A DNA stretch of 49,147 nucleotides from Synergistaceae bacterium (GTDB lineage: Bacteria; Synergistota; Synergistia; Synergistales; Aminobacteriaceae). The position numbers and the translations under genes were made by a program. This document shows, in pieces, positions 25,261 through 34,429 of this stretch. The notes beneath the pieces were generated by a model. It ran no database searches. It saw only the letters and a list, made by a program, of their open reading frames with translations, and was not told where the DNA came from. Within the stretch, counting starts at the first letter, position 1. Each line of letters begins with the position of its first letter. Location of the stretch: the NCBI GenBank assembly GCA_018436785.1, contig JAHDKR010000060.1:1-49147 (forward strand), read 5' to 3'.

Positions 25261-27245
25261 TATATGGCTACCTCCGGCCGGAGAGCGCCCGCGGTTACAG
25301 GCAACGTCACCGTAAACTCAGTAAAGCGCCCGGTTTCAAAATCCATTGATATGTTGCCGGCGAGAGAATCAACTATGGTCTTGATATTGAAGAGGCCGAA
25401 ACCGGAGGGCTCGGCTTTGTATTTCGTTGTGAACCCTTTTTCGAAAAGCCTGGATGCGGCTTCTTCAGTCATGATTCCGGCGTTATCGAAGACGTCTATC
25501 AGTATCTGTCCCGATTCGTCGAAGATGGAAAACTCGATTCGCGCATCGGGAGTTACTCCGGTTTCAACGACGGCTTCTATCGCATTTTGTAAAAGATTTC
25601 CAATGATGATCACCAGAGACCGGTCGTTGATGCTCTCTCCGTGGTCACAGCAAAAGCTCTCAGGGTCGAGTATAAAGGCTATTCCCAGTTCACGGCAGCG
25701 TCCCGCTTTGCCCATGATGATTCCGCAGACGGCGGCGTTCTTTATTCTCTCGGCCAGGAATGCCTGCGCCGAGAGACTTGAGTCCGTTTCGGATGCAATG
25801 AATTCGATGGCCCTGTCGTAGCGTTGCAGCTGAATCAGTCCGGAAATTGTCTGCAACTTGTTCATGAACTCATGGCCCTGTACCCTCAGGGTTTCTACAT
25901 AGGTCCGGACGCCGGTAATCTCTTCCGCCATTGCCTGAAGCTCGGACATATCACGAAGTGTAATGATAACGCCGCTGGAGTGAGAATCCTCCAGTATGGG
26001 AACTTTGTTACAAGAAACGAGCGCCCCGTTGAGATTCTGTTGAAGGTTGTAGACAGGCCGTCCATCTGTCAGCACAATGCCGACGGCAAGACCGGGAATA
26101 CAGAGATCGGCTTCTTTGCCGATAGAGTCGGAGGAGAGACCGAGGAGATTTTGTGCGGAGCGGTTGAGTATCGTAATCCGTCCGCCATTATCCACAGCAA
26201 GAATACCATCTTTGATAAAATCGAGAATTTTCTCGCGCTCTTTGACCATAATCCCGACCTTCCGCTTCAGCAGTAAATTCCATAAGAGCGCGGCAAAGAG
26301 CGCTAAAAGGCCTCCTCCGACTATGTTCCATATCTCCTGTCTGCTTAAAACGGGCGGATCGTACTGAGAGAGCCACGCGCCCGTTATCTTCGAGATTTCT
26401 CCCGACTGTTTCATGGCCGAAAGCCTTTCCATCATTGCAAGAGCCAGGTCAGCCTGCCCTTTCATAACCGTGATCCCTTTGCCGAGCGAAAAGAAGAACG
26501 GGCGGGAAGGGGTGATCCTCCCCTTTTGGGGAAGGTTCTGCGTGTGCCGAATGCCCTGGTATGCTCCAAGAAGCGCCGCATCCCCCTTGTTCGCGAGCAG
26601 AGAATGAACCGCGGAATCCATGGTGTCCTCTTGAAGAATCTTGACATTGAACGCGCTTGCCCTGATGTGACGTTCTTCAGGAGAATCTTCGATGACCAGC
26701 AGTATTTTCCCTCTCAAGCTGCTAAGGGGGAGGGCTTCGCTCCCGGCGGCAAAGAGCGTGTACGGCTCTTCGAAAAAAGGGAGAGAAAAACAGTAAGAAG
26801 CAAACTCCTTGCCGGAAAGGCGATGTTTCATCAGTTCAAAGTCATCGATAAGGCGAGTGTCCGCTGTGTCCATGTTCTTCACCGAAAAAAAAGTAAAAAG
26901 TTCCGAGTCCGCGGGAACAGGGTAGGGGGTTCCTACGATGAAATCAATCCGGGAGAGGTGGATGCCCCGGCGGGCATCGTGTGTATCGCCTAGGGAGAGG
27001 GAGAGCTTCAACCCTTCTCTCTCCCCCAGAGCGGACAGTATGTCCACATAGACTCCTTGAAGATCTCCGTTCTCTGCCCTGAAGATATAGGGGGCTCCTG
27101 CGTCCAGGCACAAGACATGGTACGTGCGCCCCGCGTCGCTTCCTACCAACATCGCCTGTTCGGCGTATACGGTACGGACGGAGAGCAGGAGAAAAAGTCC
27201 GAGAATCGAGAGTGAACGAACGGCCGTTCTTTTACCACAGATCAA
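25260..27245 (-). CDS. Sensor kinase with solute-binding-type sensor domain, CitA/DcuS-like core
   Basis: About 661 aa from a TTG at 27245, nine bases after GGAGG and inside the end of the upstream dipeptidase gene (14-base overlap). A signal/TM segment (about 8-25) precedes a periplasmic SBP_bac_3-like domain (about 35-305: APYIFRAENGDLQGVYVDIL, then FFSLGKGITVMKG), a TM helix (IVGGGLLALFAALLWNLLL), a PAS domain and the kinase. H in VQGHEFMNKLQTISGLIQL is the phosphorylated His of the CitA/DcuS class; NLLQNAIEAV and GFGLFNIK are ATP-site motifs. CitA and DcuS normally use a periplasmic PAS sensor; an amino-acid-binding-protein-like sensor here suggests amino acid or peptide sensing. Confidence 0.92.
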   Translation of the reverse strand: MICGKRTAVRSLSILGLFLLLSVRTVYAEQAMLVGSDAGRTYHVLCLDAGAPYIFRAENGDLQGVYVDILSALGEREGLKLSLSLGDTHDARRGIHLSRIDFIVGTPYPVPADSELFTFFSVKNMDTADTRLIDDFELMKHRLSGKEFASYCFSLPFFEEPYTLFAAGSEALPLSSLRGKILLVIEDSPEERHIRASAFNVKILQEDTMDSAVHSLLANKGDAALLGAYQGIRHTQNLPQKGRITPSRPFFFSLGKGITVMKGQADLALAMMERLSAMKQSGEISKITGAWLSQYDPPVLSRQEIWNIVGGGLLALFAALLWNLLLKRKVGIMVKEREKILDFIKDGILAVDNGGRITILNRSAQNLLGLSSDSIGKEADLCIPGLAVGIVLTDGRPVYNLQQNLNGALVSCNKVPILEDSHSSGVIITLRDMSELQAMAEEITGVRTYVETLRVQGHEFMNKLQTISGLIQLQRYDRAIEFIASETDSSLSAQAFLAERIKNAAVCGIIMGKAGRCRELGIAFILDPESFCCDHGESINDRSLVIIIGNLLQNAIEAVVETGVTPDARIEFSIFDESGQILIDVFDNAGIMTEEAASRLFEKGFTTKYKAEPSGFGLFNIKTIVDSLAGNISMDFETGRFTEFTVTLPVTAGALRPEVAI

Positions 27246-28827
27246 TAATTGTTGCCTCCATAATAAGAGCCTGCGCAATGCTCTTGTACGTTTGGTGTAT
27301 TTCCTCCATCTTTTTCGCGGTGATGGCATCCATCCATTCCTGAAGTTCAGGTGAGGAGTGAAGGAGCAAATGGGAACCCTCCTTTTCCCATTGGAGAAAG
27401 TCGTGGAACGTCTTTTTTTCCAGAGGATCGCGCAGTGATTTCAACGTCGGCATCGACCTCTGATAGTTGCTGTTGGTAAGTGATGACGAAAGAAGCACCG
27501 CCCACCGCGCCGAATCAAGAGTGAATCCATCTTTTTTGAAGTTCGACCAGCTTTCCGGCACACTGCGCACTCCGGCGTACACGGGGGCGTATGTGCTGAA
27601 ATGCGGGGTGTCGAGTGAATACCAGAGAACGCCTCCGAGCGGAGATGGAAGCCATGAACGGGATTGTGTGATAAAGCTGTAGGACGTTTTTGCCGCGACC
27701 GGGCGTGTGTAAGGAATATTCAAGAGGTCGCGCATGAACCTGTCGGGGAAAGGAGTGGCTTTTGCACTGCGGACAAGCTCCCGGTTTCCTCTAGGGACAT
27801 ACCATGCGGGGTTGTCCTCCATACAGAACGGGGTGCCCTCCATAGTCGAGCGAAAGATCTCCATTATCCCTTTTACGGAGAGCGGTTTTTCAGGAGCGAA
27901 AGAAAACGGATAGGAGTCGGTCTCAGCGTAGGGGTCCCAGCTTCTTGAAGGAAGAAGACGCTTATGAATAGCGTGCAAGCGCCCTCGGACCCACATCGAA
28001 GAAGGCGACCAGGGGCCGGATTCCGGCGCATAGGTCTTTCTCCAATTGAAGGGGGCGCCGGATTCCGGATCATACCAGCCGTGACGGAGAGCGGGTTCCT
28101 TGTACCCTTTTGAAAAAAGAAAATCCTCGCTGTTCTCATCAACTAGGGAGATACGGCTTGCGTTGCACAGAATAGCCACATGAGAATCCGGCACTCTTCT
28201 GGCAACCCAGATTGCGCCGGGAGCGGAGCCTGGTTTCCAGTCAAATCCGACGCTCAGCAGCTCCATGATCCACGCTTCATACGGATCCGCGATGGAAAGC
28301 GACTCGCCTTCATTGGCGCATGAACCGAGAAAACCGTATCGCTCGGCAAGCTCCCCGATGAGGAGAACGGCTTCACGGGATGTTTTACACCGCTGAAGGG
28401 CCAGAATCATGAGCTGTTCGACGGTGAGAAGAGCCCCTCCTTCTCCCGGAAAGGCTTTGAGCATGTCCTTCTGGCCAATGGTGGATTCTCCTATAGAGAG
28501 CTGGTGCTCATTGAAACATGAGTAGGCGGTCCTGAAATAAGCGTAGGTTGTAGATGCCTGGGGTATACGCCCCAGTTCAAAGGGGGGAAGAGGCTCGTCG
28601 CCGAGCAGTCCGAAGTAGACTGATACATCCTCCCCTTCCGGGAAGGTTTCCCCCGGAACAACCCGAAGATTGGAATCGTACCATCCGTCTGCGGTTTGTG
28701 AGTTGAGAACGGAACCGTCTTCGCTTGCTTCGCGCCCGACGAGGATGCCAGTGCATCCGTAGGAAGGATCCGAACTGATGACCAAAAGTAGGAGCAATAC
28801 GGTGATTCTGGAAAAAAAATGTTTCAT
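27232..28827 (-). CDS. Secreted C69-family dipeptidase 2
   Basis: 531 aa. The signal peptide (MKHFF then a Leu-rich core) ends before C25 in YGCTGILVGREAS, the expected N-terminal nucleophile. DGSVLNSQTADGWYDS, QLSIGESTIG and YSFITQSRSWLPSPLGGVLWYS are typical of C69 and parallel dipeptidase 1, but the two are well diverged. It is the first gene of a likely operon whose next member, the sensor kinase, starts within its last codons. A peptidase co-translated with a sensor kinase is unusual and hints that its products are the sensed ligand. Confidence 0.92.
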   Translation of the reverse strand: MKHFFSRITVLLLLLVISSDPSYGCTGILVGREASEDGSVLNSQTADGWYDSNLRVVPGETFPEGEDVSVYFGLLGDEPLPPFELGRIPQASTTYAYFRTAYSCFNEHQLSIGESTIGQKDMLKAFPGEGGALLTVEQLMILALQRCKTSREAVLLIGELAERYGFLGSCANEGESLSIADPYEAWIMELLSVGFDWKPGSAPGAIWVARRVPDSHVAILCNASRISLVDENSEDFLFSKGYKEPALRHGWYDPESGAPFNWRKTYAPESGPWSPSSMWVRGRLHAIHKRLLPSRSWDPYAETDSYPFSFAPEKPLSVKGIMEIFRSTMEGTPFCMEDNPAWYVPRGNRELVRSAKATPFPDRFMRDLLNIPYTRPVAAKTSYSFITQSRSWLPSPLGGVLWYSLDTPHFSTYAPVYAGVRSVPESWSNFKKDGFTLDSARWAVLLSSSLTNSNYQRSMPTLKSLRDPLEKKTFHDFLQWEKEGSHLLLHSSPELQEWMDAITAKKMEEIHQTYKSIAQALIMEATIIDLW

Positions 28828-28895
28828 TTGGAAGCGACTCCTCTACATAGTTCGTCAGTGCAGTCATTGGGAGTAGAAGAAGAGATACGGAATGG

Positions 28896-28929
28896 CCGGC
28901 CGTTCCGCAGAAAATGGCGAAACGGCCGG
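28896..28929 (-). terminator. Stem-loop after the PEP/pyruvate-binding protein gene
   Basis: CCGGCCGTT (28896-28904) pairs with AACGGCCGG (28921-28929) just past the stop of the minus-strand gene. There is no T-tract after it, so termination may be weak; the 107-bp gap also holds the dipeptidase 2 ribosome binding site. Confidence 0.5.
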
Positions 28930-28934
28930 GTGGG

Positions 28935-30668
28935 TTAATCGTTTGAAATAACTGCGCCGATCTCTTTTTCTCCGTCCATGAAGACGGAGAAGTCCCCTGT
29001 GTAGTGCCGCACCGCAGGATGGCGTTTGCGTTCGTAGAACGAAGAATCCAGCCAGGTCCGGTTGAAAAGATTTCCTTTCATACCATCAAATACTGGAAGG
29101 TAGAGCGTTCCGTCGACATCAAGATCCAGGAAAAAATGCGTTCCGTAGGAAAGTTCCGGGGTGTAATCGCTCTCCAGGATACCGACCTCCACAAGGCAAC
29201 CGCAGTTGCAGATTTCGTTATAGCGTACCGGGACGCCAAGTTTGGGGTTGGTGCTTCCCCATCTTCCGGGCCCGACAAGAATGTAGTCGGTTCCGGAGAG
29301 CTTGTGATTGATGCGTCCGATCTCTCTCGCCACTTCGTGGAAAGTGGCGTCTTTGCCGTACAATTCAGGATCCACAAAGACGAGATGGTGAATATTTTGC
29401 ATTTTCCCGTTGCTCACCATTTTGTTCCCCATAAGAATAATCTTTTCTTCGCGGACTTCGGGTATCTCCACACGAGCCATCTCTTCGTAAGAGGCAAGGG
29501 GCCGGAGCTGGAGAAGCGTCAGCTTTTCGCTTTCCGTATCGTAGGTGAATTCCATGTCGGCGGGCATGCCCATCTTTTCTTCGAGGAAGGCGGAAAGGTC
29601 CTTCACGATATTGAAGAACTTCGGGTGCCTTCTTGGAAAATTTGAAAAAGAGAAAATAGGCTTTCCGTTGCTCAACTGGTCCGAACCTGCCCAGTAGAGT
29701 ACGTTGTCGGAGAAGATCTCGATGAAGGAAGAAGCGAGCTTGTGTTCTTTCAGGATGAAAGAAATATGCTCAGAGAGAAGACCGGTCATAAAGGTTCCGG
29801 ACGTTCTGTCGATGTAATCGAACTCGCTCTGACTTGTCATCGCAATATCCGCCGGCAGGTTTCCCTGCGGCCGGAGCATCGGGTGGGAGAGATAGGAGAT
29901 ATTTGCCTTCAGGCGGTCCACTGTCCGCGTCCCGAGACCGAAGCAGAATCGCATGACCCCGTTTTCCTTTTTGATCCTCGTTGAAGGACGCCGGTACACT
30001 TTGGAAAAGGCTGTTCCGGCAATTTCAGGATAGTACATCCCATTATGCCGGCGTCCTATCACAGGCTGAATAACGACAGCCATGGATTCGTCGGAGTCTA
30101 CGAGTCCGTGTTTCTTTCTGTAGGCCCGCGCGGCAGGATTGTACAGTGAAGCCCAAACATCCTTGAGCGCATTGGCGAGAAGGTCTCTGCGATCTTCCAC
30201 GCTGCCGATGTTCGCCGAAAAACGTGTGCCGTACTTTCCGGCGAAGGAGAGCTTGCGCGAGTCCTCCAGAATGGAGCTTGAGCGGATCGCGAGTGGGAAA
30301 TCGCCGATCGATTCAAGCGCGCCTTCAAGATCCTGCAACAGGGAAGAACGTATTCTGCCGGACTGGAAAACGGCGGAAAGTCTGTCGAAAAGCTCCTGGG
30401 ATGTGTCTTCGTCGCAGTTCTCCTCTTCTGAAGCAGCATGTTCGCGCAAAAGGGTTTCTATTCCGTTGTCGCTGACAAACTCGTCGAAACCTTCCGTTGT
30501 CACGACGAAATTCACATCCGGAAAATCCACGACAGACTCTAAAGGGCTTCCGGTAACAGCGTTGAAAGCGAAGGCGATTCCTCTCGCCTTTCCTCCTACT
30601 TCGCCGTCGCCGATCAGCCGTTTGAACTGGCGGAACGTTGGTTTTGGGTCAAAGTCCGAGTAAATCAC
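28935..30668 (-). CDS. PEP/pyruvate-binding domain protein
   Basis: 577 aa, GTG start behind GGGGAGG. The middle carries a PPDK_N-type ATP-grasp nucleotide-binding domain: 'GDFPLAIRSSSILEDSRKLSFAGKYGT', AVVIQPVIG and the GTAFSKV segment, then GLGTRTVDR and a metal-site-like LLQLRPLA. It lacks the phosphohistidine swivelling domain and the PEP-binding barrel of pyruvate phosphate dikinase or PEP synthase. The last ~170 residues (GPGRWGSTNPKLGVPV, ICNCGCLVEVG) are a separate module I do not recognise. It might phosphorylate a partner or bind a nucleotide. It lies 37 bp after asnS, probably on the same transcript. Confidence 0.85.
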   Translation of the reverse strand: MIYSDFDPKPTFRQFKRLIGDGEVGGKARGIAFAFNAVTGSPLESVVDFPDVNFVVTTEGFDEFVSDNGIETLLREHAASEEENCDEDTSQELFDRLSAVFQSGRIRSSLLQDLEGALESIGDFPLAIRSSSILEDSRKLSFAGKYGTRFSANIGSVEDRRDLLANALKDVWASLYNPAARAYRKKHGLVDSDESMAVVIQPVIGRRHNGMYYPEIAGTAFSKVYRRPSTRIKKENGVMRFCFGLGTRTVDRLKANISYLSHPMLRPQGNLPADIAMTSQSEFDYIDRTSGTFMTGLLSEHISFILKEHKLASSFIEIFSDNVLYWAGSDQLSNGKPIFSFSNFPRRHPKFFNIVKDLSAFLEEKMGMPADMEFTYDTESEKLTLLQLRPLASYEEMARVEIPEVREEKIILMGNKMVSNGKMQNIHHLVFVDPELYGKDATFHEVAREIGRINHKLSGTDYILVGPGRWGSTNPKLGVPVRYNEICNCGCLVEVGILESDYTPELSYGTHFFLDLDVDGTLYLPVFDGMKGNLFNRTWLDSSFYERKRHPAVRHYTGDFSVFMDGEKEIGAVISND

Positions 30669-30705
30669 CTGAGTATGCCTCCCCGAAATGGGAAAATAAC
30701 GAACG

Positions 30706-32007
30706 TCAGGGCTTCAAACGGTAAATGGTGCGAGGCCATGGAATAGCCTCACGGATGTGCTGCAATCCGCTAATCCACGCCACGACGCGCTCTATTCCCA
30801 TTCCGAATCCGCTGTGAACGAACGTGCCGAATTTCCTGAGGTCAAGATACCATTCGTAGGGTTCTTCAGGAAGCCCTTGCTCCCTGATTCTTGCGATAAG
30901 TCTATCATAATCGTCCTCTCTTTGAGAACCGCCGATGATCTCGCCGTACCCCTCGGGGGCAAGAAGGTCGTCGCAGAGGACAAGGTTCGGGTTGTCGGGG
31001 TGCTCTTTCATATAGAATGCCTTCACAGTCTTTGGATAGCATTCTATAAAGACGGGTCTGTCGAACTGCTGGGTGAGTATCGTCTCGTCTTCGTTGCCGA
31101 GGTCGTCGCCGTAAGGGGTGTCGCTCCCGAGTTTGTGCAGCATTTCTATGGCTTCGTCGTATTGAAGATGATAGAACGGCGCCTTTATATTCTCAAGCTT
31201 GGAGACGTCGCGTTCAAGCGAGGCGAGCTCCGTTCTGCAATGTTCGAGTACCTTTGCGACAATGTGACATATCAGCCCTTCCTGAAGCGCCATGTTGTCT
31301 TTGTGGTCATAGAAGGCGACTTCCGGTTCGAGCATCCAGAACTCTGTGAGATGGCGGCGCGTCTTTGACTTTTCCGCGCGGAACGTAGGGCCGAAGCAAT
31401 AAACCTTTCCGAACGCCGCCGCCGCGGCCTCGGCGTAGAGCTGTCCGGTTTGGGCCAGGTAGGCCTTCGAGTCGAAGTAGTCGATCTCGAAAAGGCCGGA
31501 AACTCCTTCTCCGGCGGCGCCGCTGATGATCGGGCTGTCAATCAGCAAAAAGCCGTTTTCCTGGAGGTATTCCCTTGCCGAACGGATAACACGGTCTCTA
31601 ATCCGCATGATCGCCTGCTGACGGCTGCTTCTGAGCCAGAGGTGACGATGGTCGAGAAGGAAATCGATACCGTGGTCCTTCTTTCCGATGGGGTATTCCT
31701 CAGAAGGATTCTGGAAAACACGCAGATCCGTCACCGAAAGTTCAACGCCGGAAGGGGCGCGTTCATCTTTTCGAACAGTGCCCGTAACCTCAACGGATGC
31801 CTCCAGCCACAACCCCTTAGCCGCGGCAAAGAGATCTTCGGAAACTTCTTTTTTTACCATGACTCCCTGTACTGTGCCCGATCCGTCGCGTAGCTGAAGA
31901 AAGTGAATCTTCCCTGAACTCCTCAGGTTGTAAAGCCATCCGCGGATAACGACAGTCTCCTCCACATGAGAAGGAAGATCTTTGATGGAAACCCATAATG
32001 CTGTCAT
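30706..32007 (-). CDS. asnS: Asparaginyl-tRNA synthetase
   Basis: 433 aa, a class IIb aminoacyl-tRNA synthetase. The N-terminal OB fold (residues 18-100; VVIRGWLYNLRSSGKIHFLQLRDGSG split across strands) binds the anticodon. The catalytic core has motif 2 'FGPTFRAEKSKTRRHLTEFWMLEPE' in pieces and motif 3 GFGMGIERVVAWISG. The FWMLEPE rather than aspartyl-type 'FTMLDME' and the absence of a GAD insertion point to AsnRS. It attaches asparagine to tRNA-Asn. It diverges from the CobB-like gene and leads a run of minus-strand genes. Confidence 0.95.
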   Translation of the reverse strand: MTALWVSIKDLPSHVEETVVIRGWLYNLRSSGKIHFLQLRDGSGTVQGVMVKKEVSEDLFAAAKGLWLEASVEVTGTVRKDERAPSGVELSVTDLRVFQNPSEEYPIGKKDHGIDFLLDHRHLWLRSSRQQAIMRIRDRVIRSAREYLQENGFLLIDSPIISGAAGEGVSGLFEIDYFDSKAYLAQTGQLYAEAAAAAFGKVYCFGPTFRAEKSKTRRHLTEFWMLEPEVAFYDHKDNMALQEGLICHIVAKVLEHCRTELASLERDVSKLENIKAPFYHLQYDEAIEMLHKLGSDTPYGDDLGNEDETILTQQFDRPVFIECYPKTVKAFYMKEHPDNPNLVLCDDLLAPEGYGEIIGGSQREDDYDRLIARIREQGLPEEPYEWYLDLRKFGTFVHSGFGMGIERVVAWISGLQHIREAIPWPRTIYRLKP

Positions 32008-32102
32008 GCGTCATCAACCTCCAGACGTCTTGAACGATAAGTGATTATCAAATTCCATGCGGTATATGATACACTATACTTTAAAAAAAAGGAGAGGAAC
32101 CA

Positions 32103-33482
32103 GTGAATATTCCACGTCTTGTCCTCGCGGAAGAAAGAAGAGAGGGTAAAGTTGCCCAGAGTATTCTCGTCGCGTCAGTCCTGAAAAGTCTCGGATACCC
32201 TCTTCGTTTGTTTTGCGCAGGAGTTGACGAGCATCTTGTTCGTTTTTTAAAACTTGTCACCGAGCAAGACGTAACGGTACTCGATCCTTTTTCATGCGGA
32301 AGCATGCGGAATTTTAAACTCCTCTTCCAACGCGCTGCGTCGCCGGATACCTTGAACATCATCTTCGGTTCAATCGGGGAACGTCGGGATGAAAACACCT
32401 TTCCTGTACACCCTCTCCCCGGCGAGATTGCACGTATCCTTGAATGCCCGCTGGTGACGATGCTCTATGCGGATAGTTCAGCCGCAGTCACCTCAAGAAT
32501 TCTCGAAAATGTTTTCAACCAGATATCAGCACAGGGAGTGATTACTTCCGCAGTGATCTTCTCCTCTGTCTTGAATCCTCGGGAATATCAGCTGTTGGAG
32601 ACCGAAGCGGGACGTCGCGTTCCTCTACTTTGCCTGGGGTTTATTCCGAAAACGCTTGAAAAGAACAACCCGCCGCTCATGGAACTCTGTCTTCAGGATA
32701 TGGCCCAGCGAGCGGCGTTCCCTGTAAAAGCCGCGACTGCGCAACTGCTGGGTATGGTCGACCAGGTTGACTGGAATGTCCTATGGGGGATAGCAAAACA
32801 GTGTAAAGAGTGCGTAGCTATGGATGATCCTTTCAAGGGAAAAGCCAGCGGCATGAGCGTTGGAATTCTTTCTTTTCCCTCGTTTGAGCTGGAAGGAAAT
32901 AACGCTGCGTTGCTTTTCAAGCACCTCGGGTGCACGGTCTACCCGATTCCCCTTGACAGTGCGCTTCTTCGCCGGGACTTGAACGCACTTTACGTTCCGC
33001 ACGGCCCGGGGTTCCTTTGTGCTGAACGACTATTGGGGAAGTCCGGGGTTCGGGAATGGTTTACATCGATTTTTCACGCCCGGAAGGCAGTGCTGGTTAA
33101 TGGCGGCATTACGCCGCTTCTTGGGGAGTCGTTTTCTTTACCGAACAGAAAAGAGTACGAGGGGCTCAAGTTCTTCCGTTTTAAGGGAAAGTTCGATATC
33201 CCTTCATCCGATGACGTCCGCAGGGTTGAGGCTGTTTCTACCGACGGAGATGTTATGCTCCATCAAGGAGATAAAATCCGGGGGTACCTCCCCCCCTACA
33301 TATCTGTGCTGAATCCGGGGAATGTGGCCGGAGCAGTGTGGAGTCTCCAGGACACGGTCAAAAATATGGAGATCGGGCTCTCGGGATGGAGCAGGGGAGC
33401 CGCTTTAGCTACCGACGTGTGCGTCGAGCTGTGGAGCAGTATTGAAGGTGTGTATCGGTGGCTGATGATGCGGAAACAGTGA
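32103..33482 (+). CDS. Degenerate CobB/CbiA-like amidotransferase (probable pseudoenzyme)
   Basis: 459 aa, GTG start behind AAAGGAGAGGAA. The layout follows cobyrinate a,c-diamide synthase: N-terminal 'RLVLA...GK...LVASVLKSLGYPLRLF..GVD', a central 'LPGEIARILECPLVTMLYADSS' helix-strand, then a type 1 glutamine amidotransferase-like half from residue ~252 (VGILSFPSFELEGNNAALLF, then LYVPHGPG). Two active sites are lost: the Walker A loop is replaced by EERREGK, and the nucleophile segment ECGG reads VNGG, with N333 where the Cys belongs. It therefore should not make ammonia from glutamine. No cobalamin genes are nearby. It may have a binding or regulatory role. Confidence 0.7.
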   Translation: MNIPRLVLAEERREGKVAQSILVASVLKSLGYPLRLFCAGVDEHLVRFLKLVTEQDVTVLDPFSCGSMRNFKLLFQRAASPDTLNIIFGSIGERRDENTFPVHPLPGEIARILECPLVTMLYADSSAAVTSRILENVFNQISAQGVITSAVIFSSVLNPREYQLLETEAGRRVPLLCLGFIPKTLEKNNPPLMELCLQDMAQRAAFPVKAATAQLLGMVDQVDWNVLWGIAKQCKECVAMDDPFKGKASGMSVGILSFPSFELEGNNAALLFKHLGCTVYPIPLDSALLRRDLNALYVPHGPGFLCAERLLGKSGVREWFTSIFHARKAVLVNGGITPLLGESFSLPNRKEYEGLKFFRFKGKFDIPSSDDVRRVEAVSTDGDVMLHQGDKIRGYLPPYISVLNPGNVAGAVWSLQDTVKNMEIGLSGWSRGAALATDVCVELWSSIEGVYRWLMMRKQ

Positions 33483-33488
33483 CGTCCT

Positions 33489-34349
33489 TCATAAGTTTAC
33501 ACTGCTGTTGGATGGAGAGAGAAAACCGAAATATTCCAAGGCCTCCTCAGGGCAGGGAAATGCAAACTCCGCATCGGAGAGGAAATTCCCGATGGCGGCA
33601 AATGTTCCTCTGCCGAAAGCGTGCACGGTCTGCCGGTCGCTTTCCGTATCTCCAAGAAAGAGCGGCGTCGATGCGTGAGAGGTATGGCACAGAATCTCAA
33701 GTCCGCGAGGAGATGGTTTTGTAACTCCGGAGTCGGAAGTGATTATCATGGAATCCGGGAAATCCTCCCAGTGAAGACGCTTGAGTGCAAGTTCCAGCTC
33801 TTTGGCGGTTCGTCCTGTATAAATTCCTGCAGGGACAGGAATCGCGCTCCACGGAATCGTGATCATCGGACGCTCGTTTTCCCATAGTCCTTTACGGGGC
33901 GAGAGCAACGCAGTGTGCTTTTCGTTTTTCGTGACGCCGAAATAAAGTTCTTCGCATGCTCTGCGTACAGTATCCCTGGGAATTTGTTCCCCGAACGTAC
34001 TCCGTACCCAGGAAGGCACGTCAGATTCCTTGCATCCGTCGAGCAAGAGTCTCCATTCTTCAGGCGCGGGGAGACTTTGTGCAAGAGAGGGATTCTGCGC
34101 CGTTGCAGCGCAGTTGATGATTGCCCAGGCAATATCGTAGTCGTCATTGAACGCCGGGTGTGTTTTGGTGGTTGCGAAGTGACGTTCAGAAAATCCTTCG
34201 CAGTCCACGACCCCATTTATAAGCGACGTCCATGCCCAGTCGAGAGCCTGGACGATCACCTCGAAATAGGACCGGGATGTGTCGACAAGCACGCCGTCGA
34301 CATCAAAAACTATAATATCGTGTGTCGTTGAACATCTTGGGCGTTCCAT
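33489..34349 (-). CDS. HAD-superfamily hydrolase, subfamily IA (TIGR01548-like)
   Basis: 286 aa, ATG with AAAGGAG eight bases upstream. Motif I is VFDVDGVLVDTSRSY near the N-terminus, motif II lies in IYTGRTAKEL, motif III Lys in SGVTKPSPRGLEIL and motif IV in FLGDTESDRQT. The cap has the long 'TTKTHPAFNDDYDIAWAII' segment that marks the TIGR01548 group. It should be a phosphatase on a small molecule; the substrate is unknown. It stands back to back with the MocR-like regulator gene, which may control it, and converges with the CobB-like gene. Confidence 0.88.
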   Translation of the reverse strand: MERPRCSTTHDIIVFDVDGVLVDTSRSYFEVIVQALDWAWTSLINGVVDCEGFSERHFATTKTHPAFNDDYDIAWAIINCAATAQNPSLAQSLPAPEEWRLLLDGCKESDVPSWVRSTFGEQIPRDTVRRACEELYFGVTKNEKHTALLSPRKGLWENERPMITIPWSAIPVPAGIYTGRTAKELELALKRLHWEDFPDSMIITSDSGVTKPSPRGLEILCHTSHASTPLFLGDTESDRQTVHAFGRGTFAAIGNFLSDAEFAFPCPEEALEYFGFLSPSNSSVNL

Positions 34350-34429
34350 CGCAAACGCTCCTTTTCAAGTATTTTTCTCCCGAAGTATTGTACCAGATGA
34401 ACCGGCGCAGATGGAAAGGAGAGGGTGTT

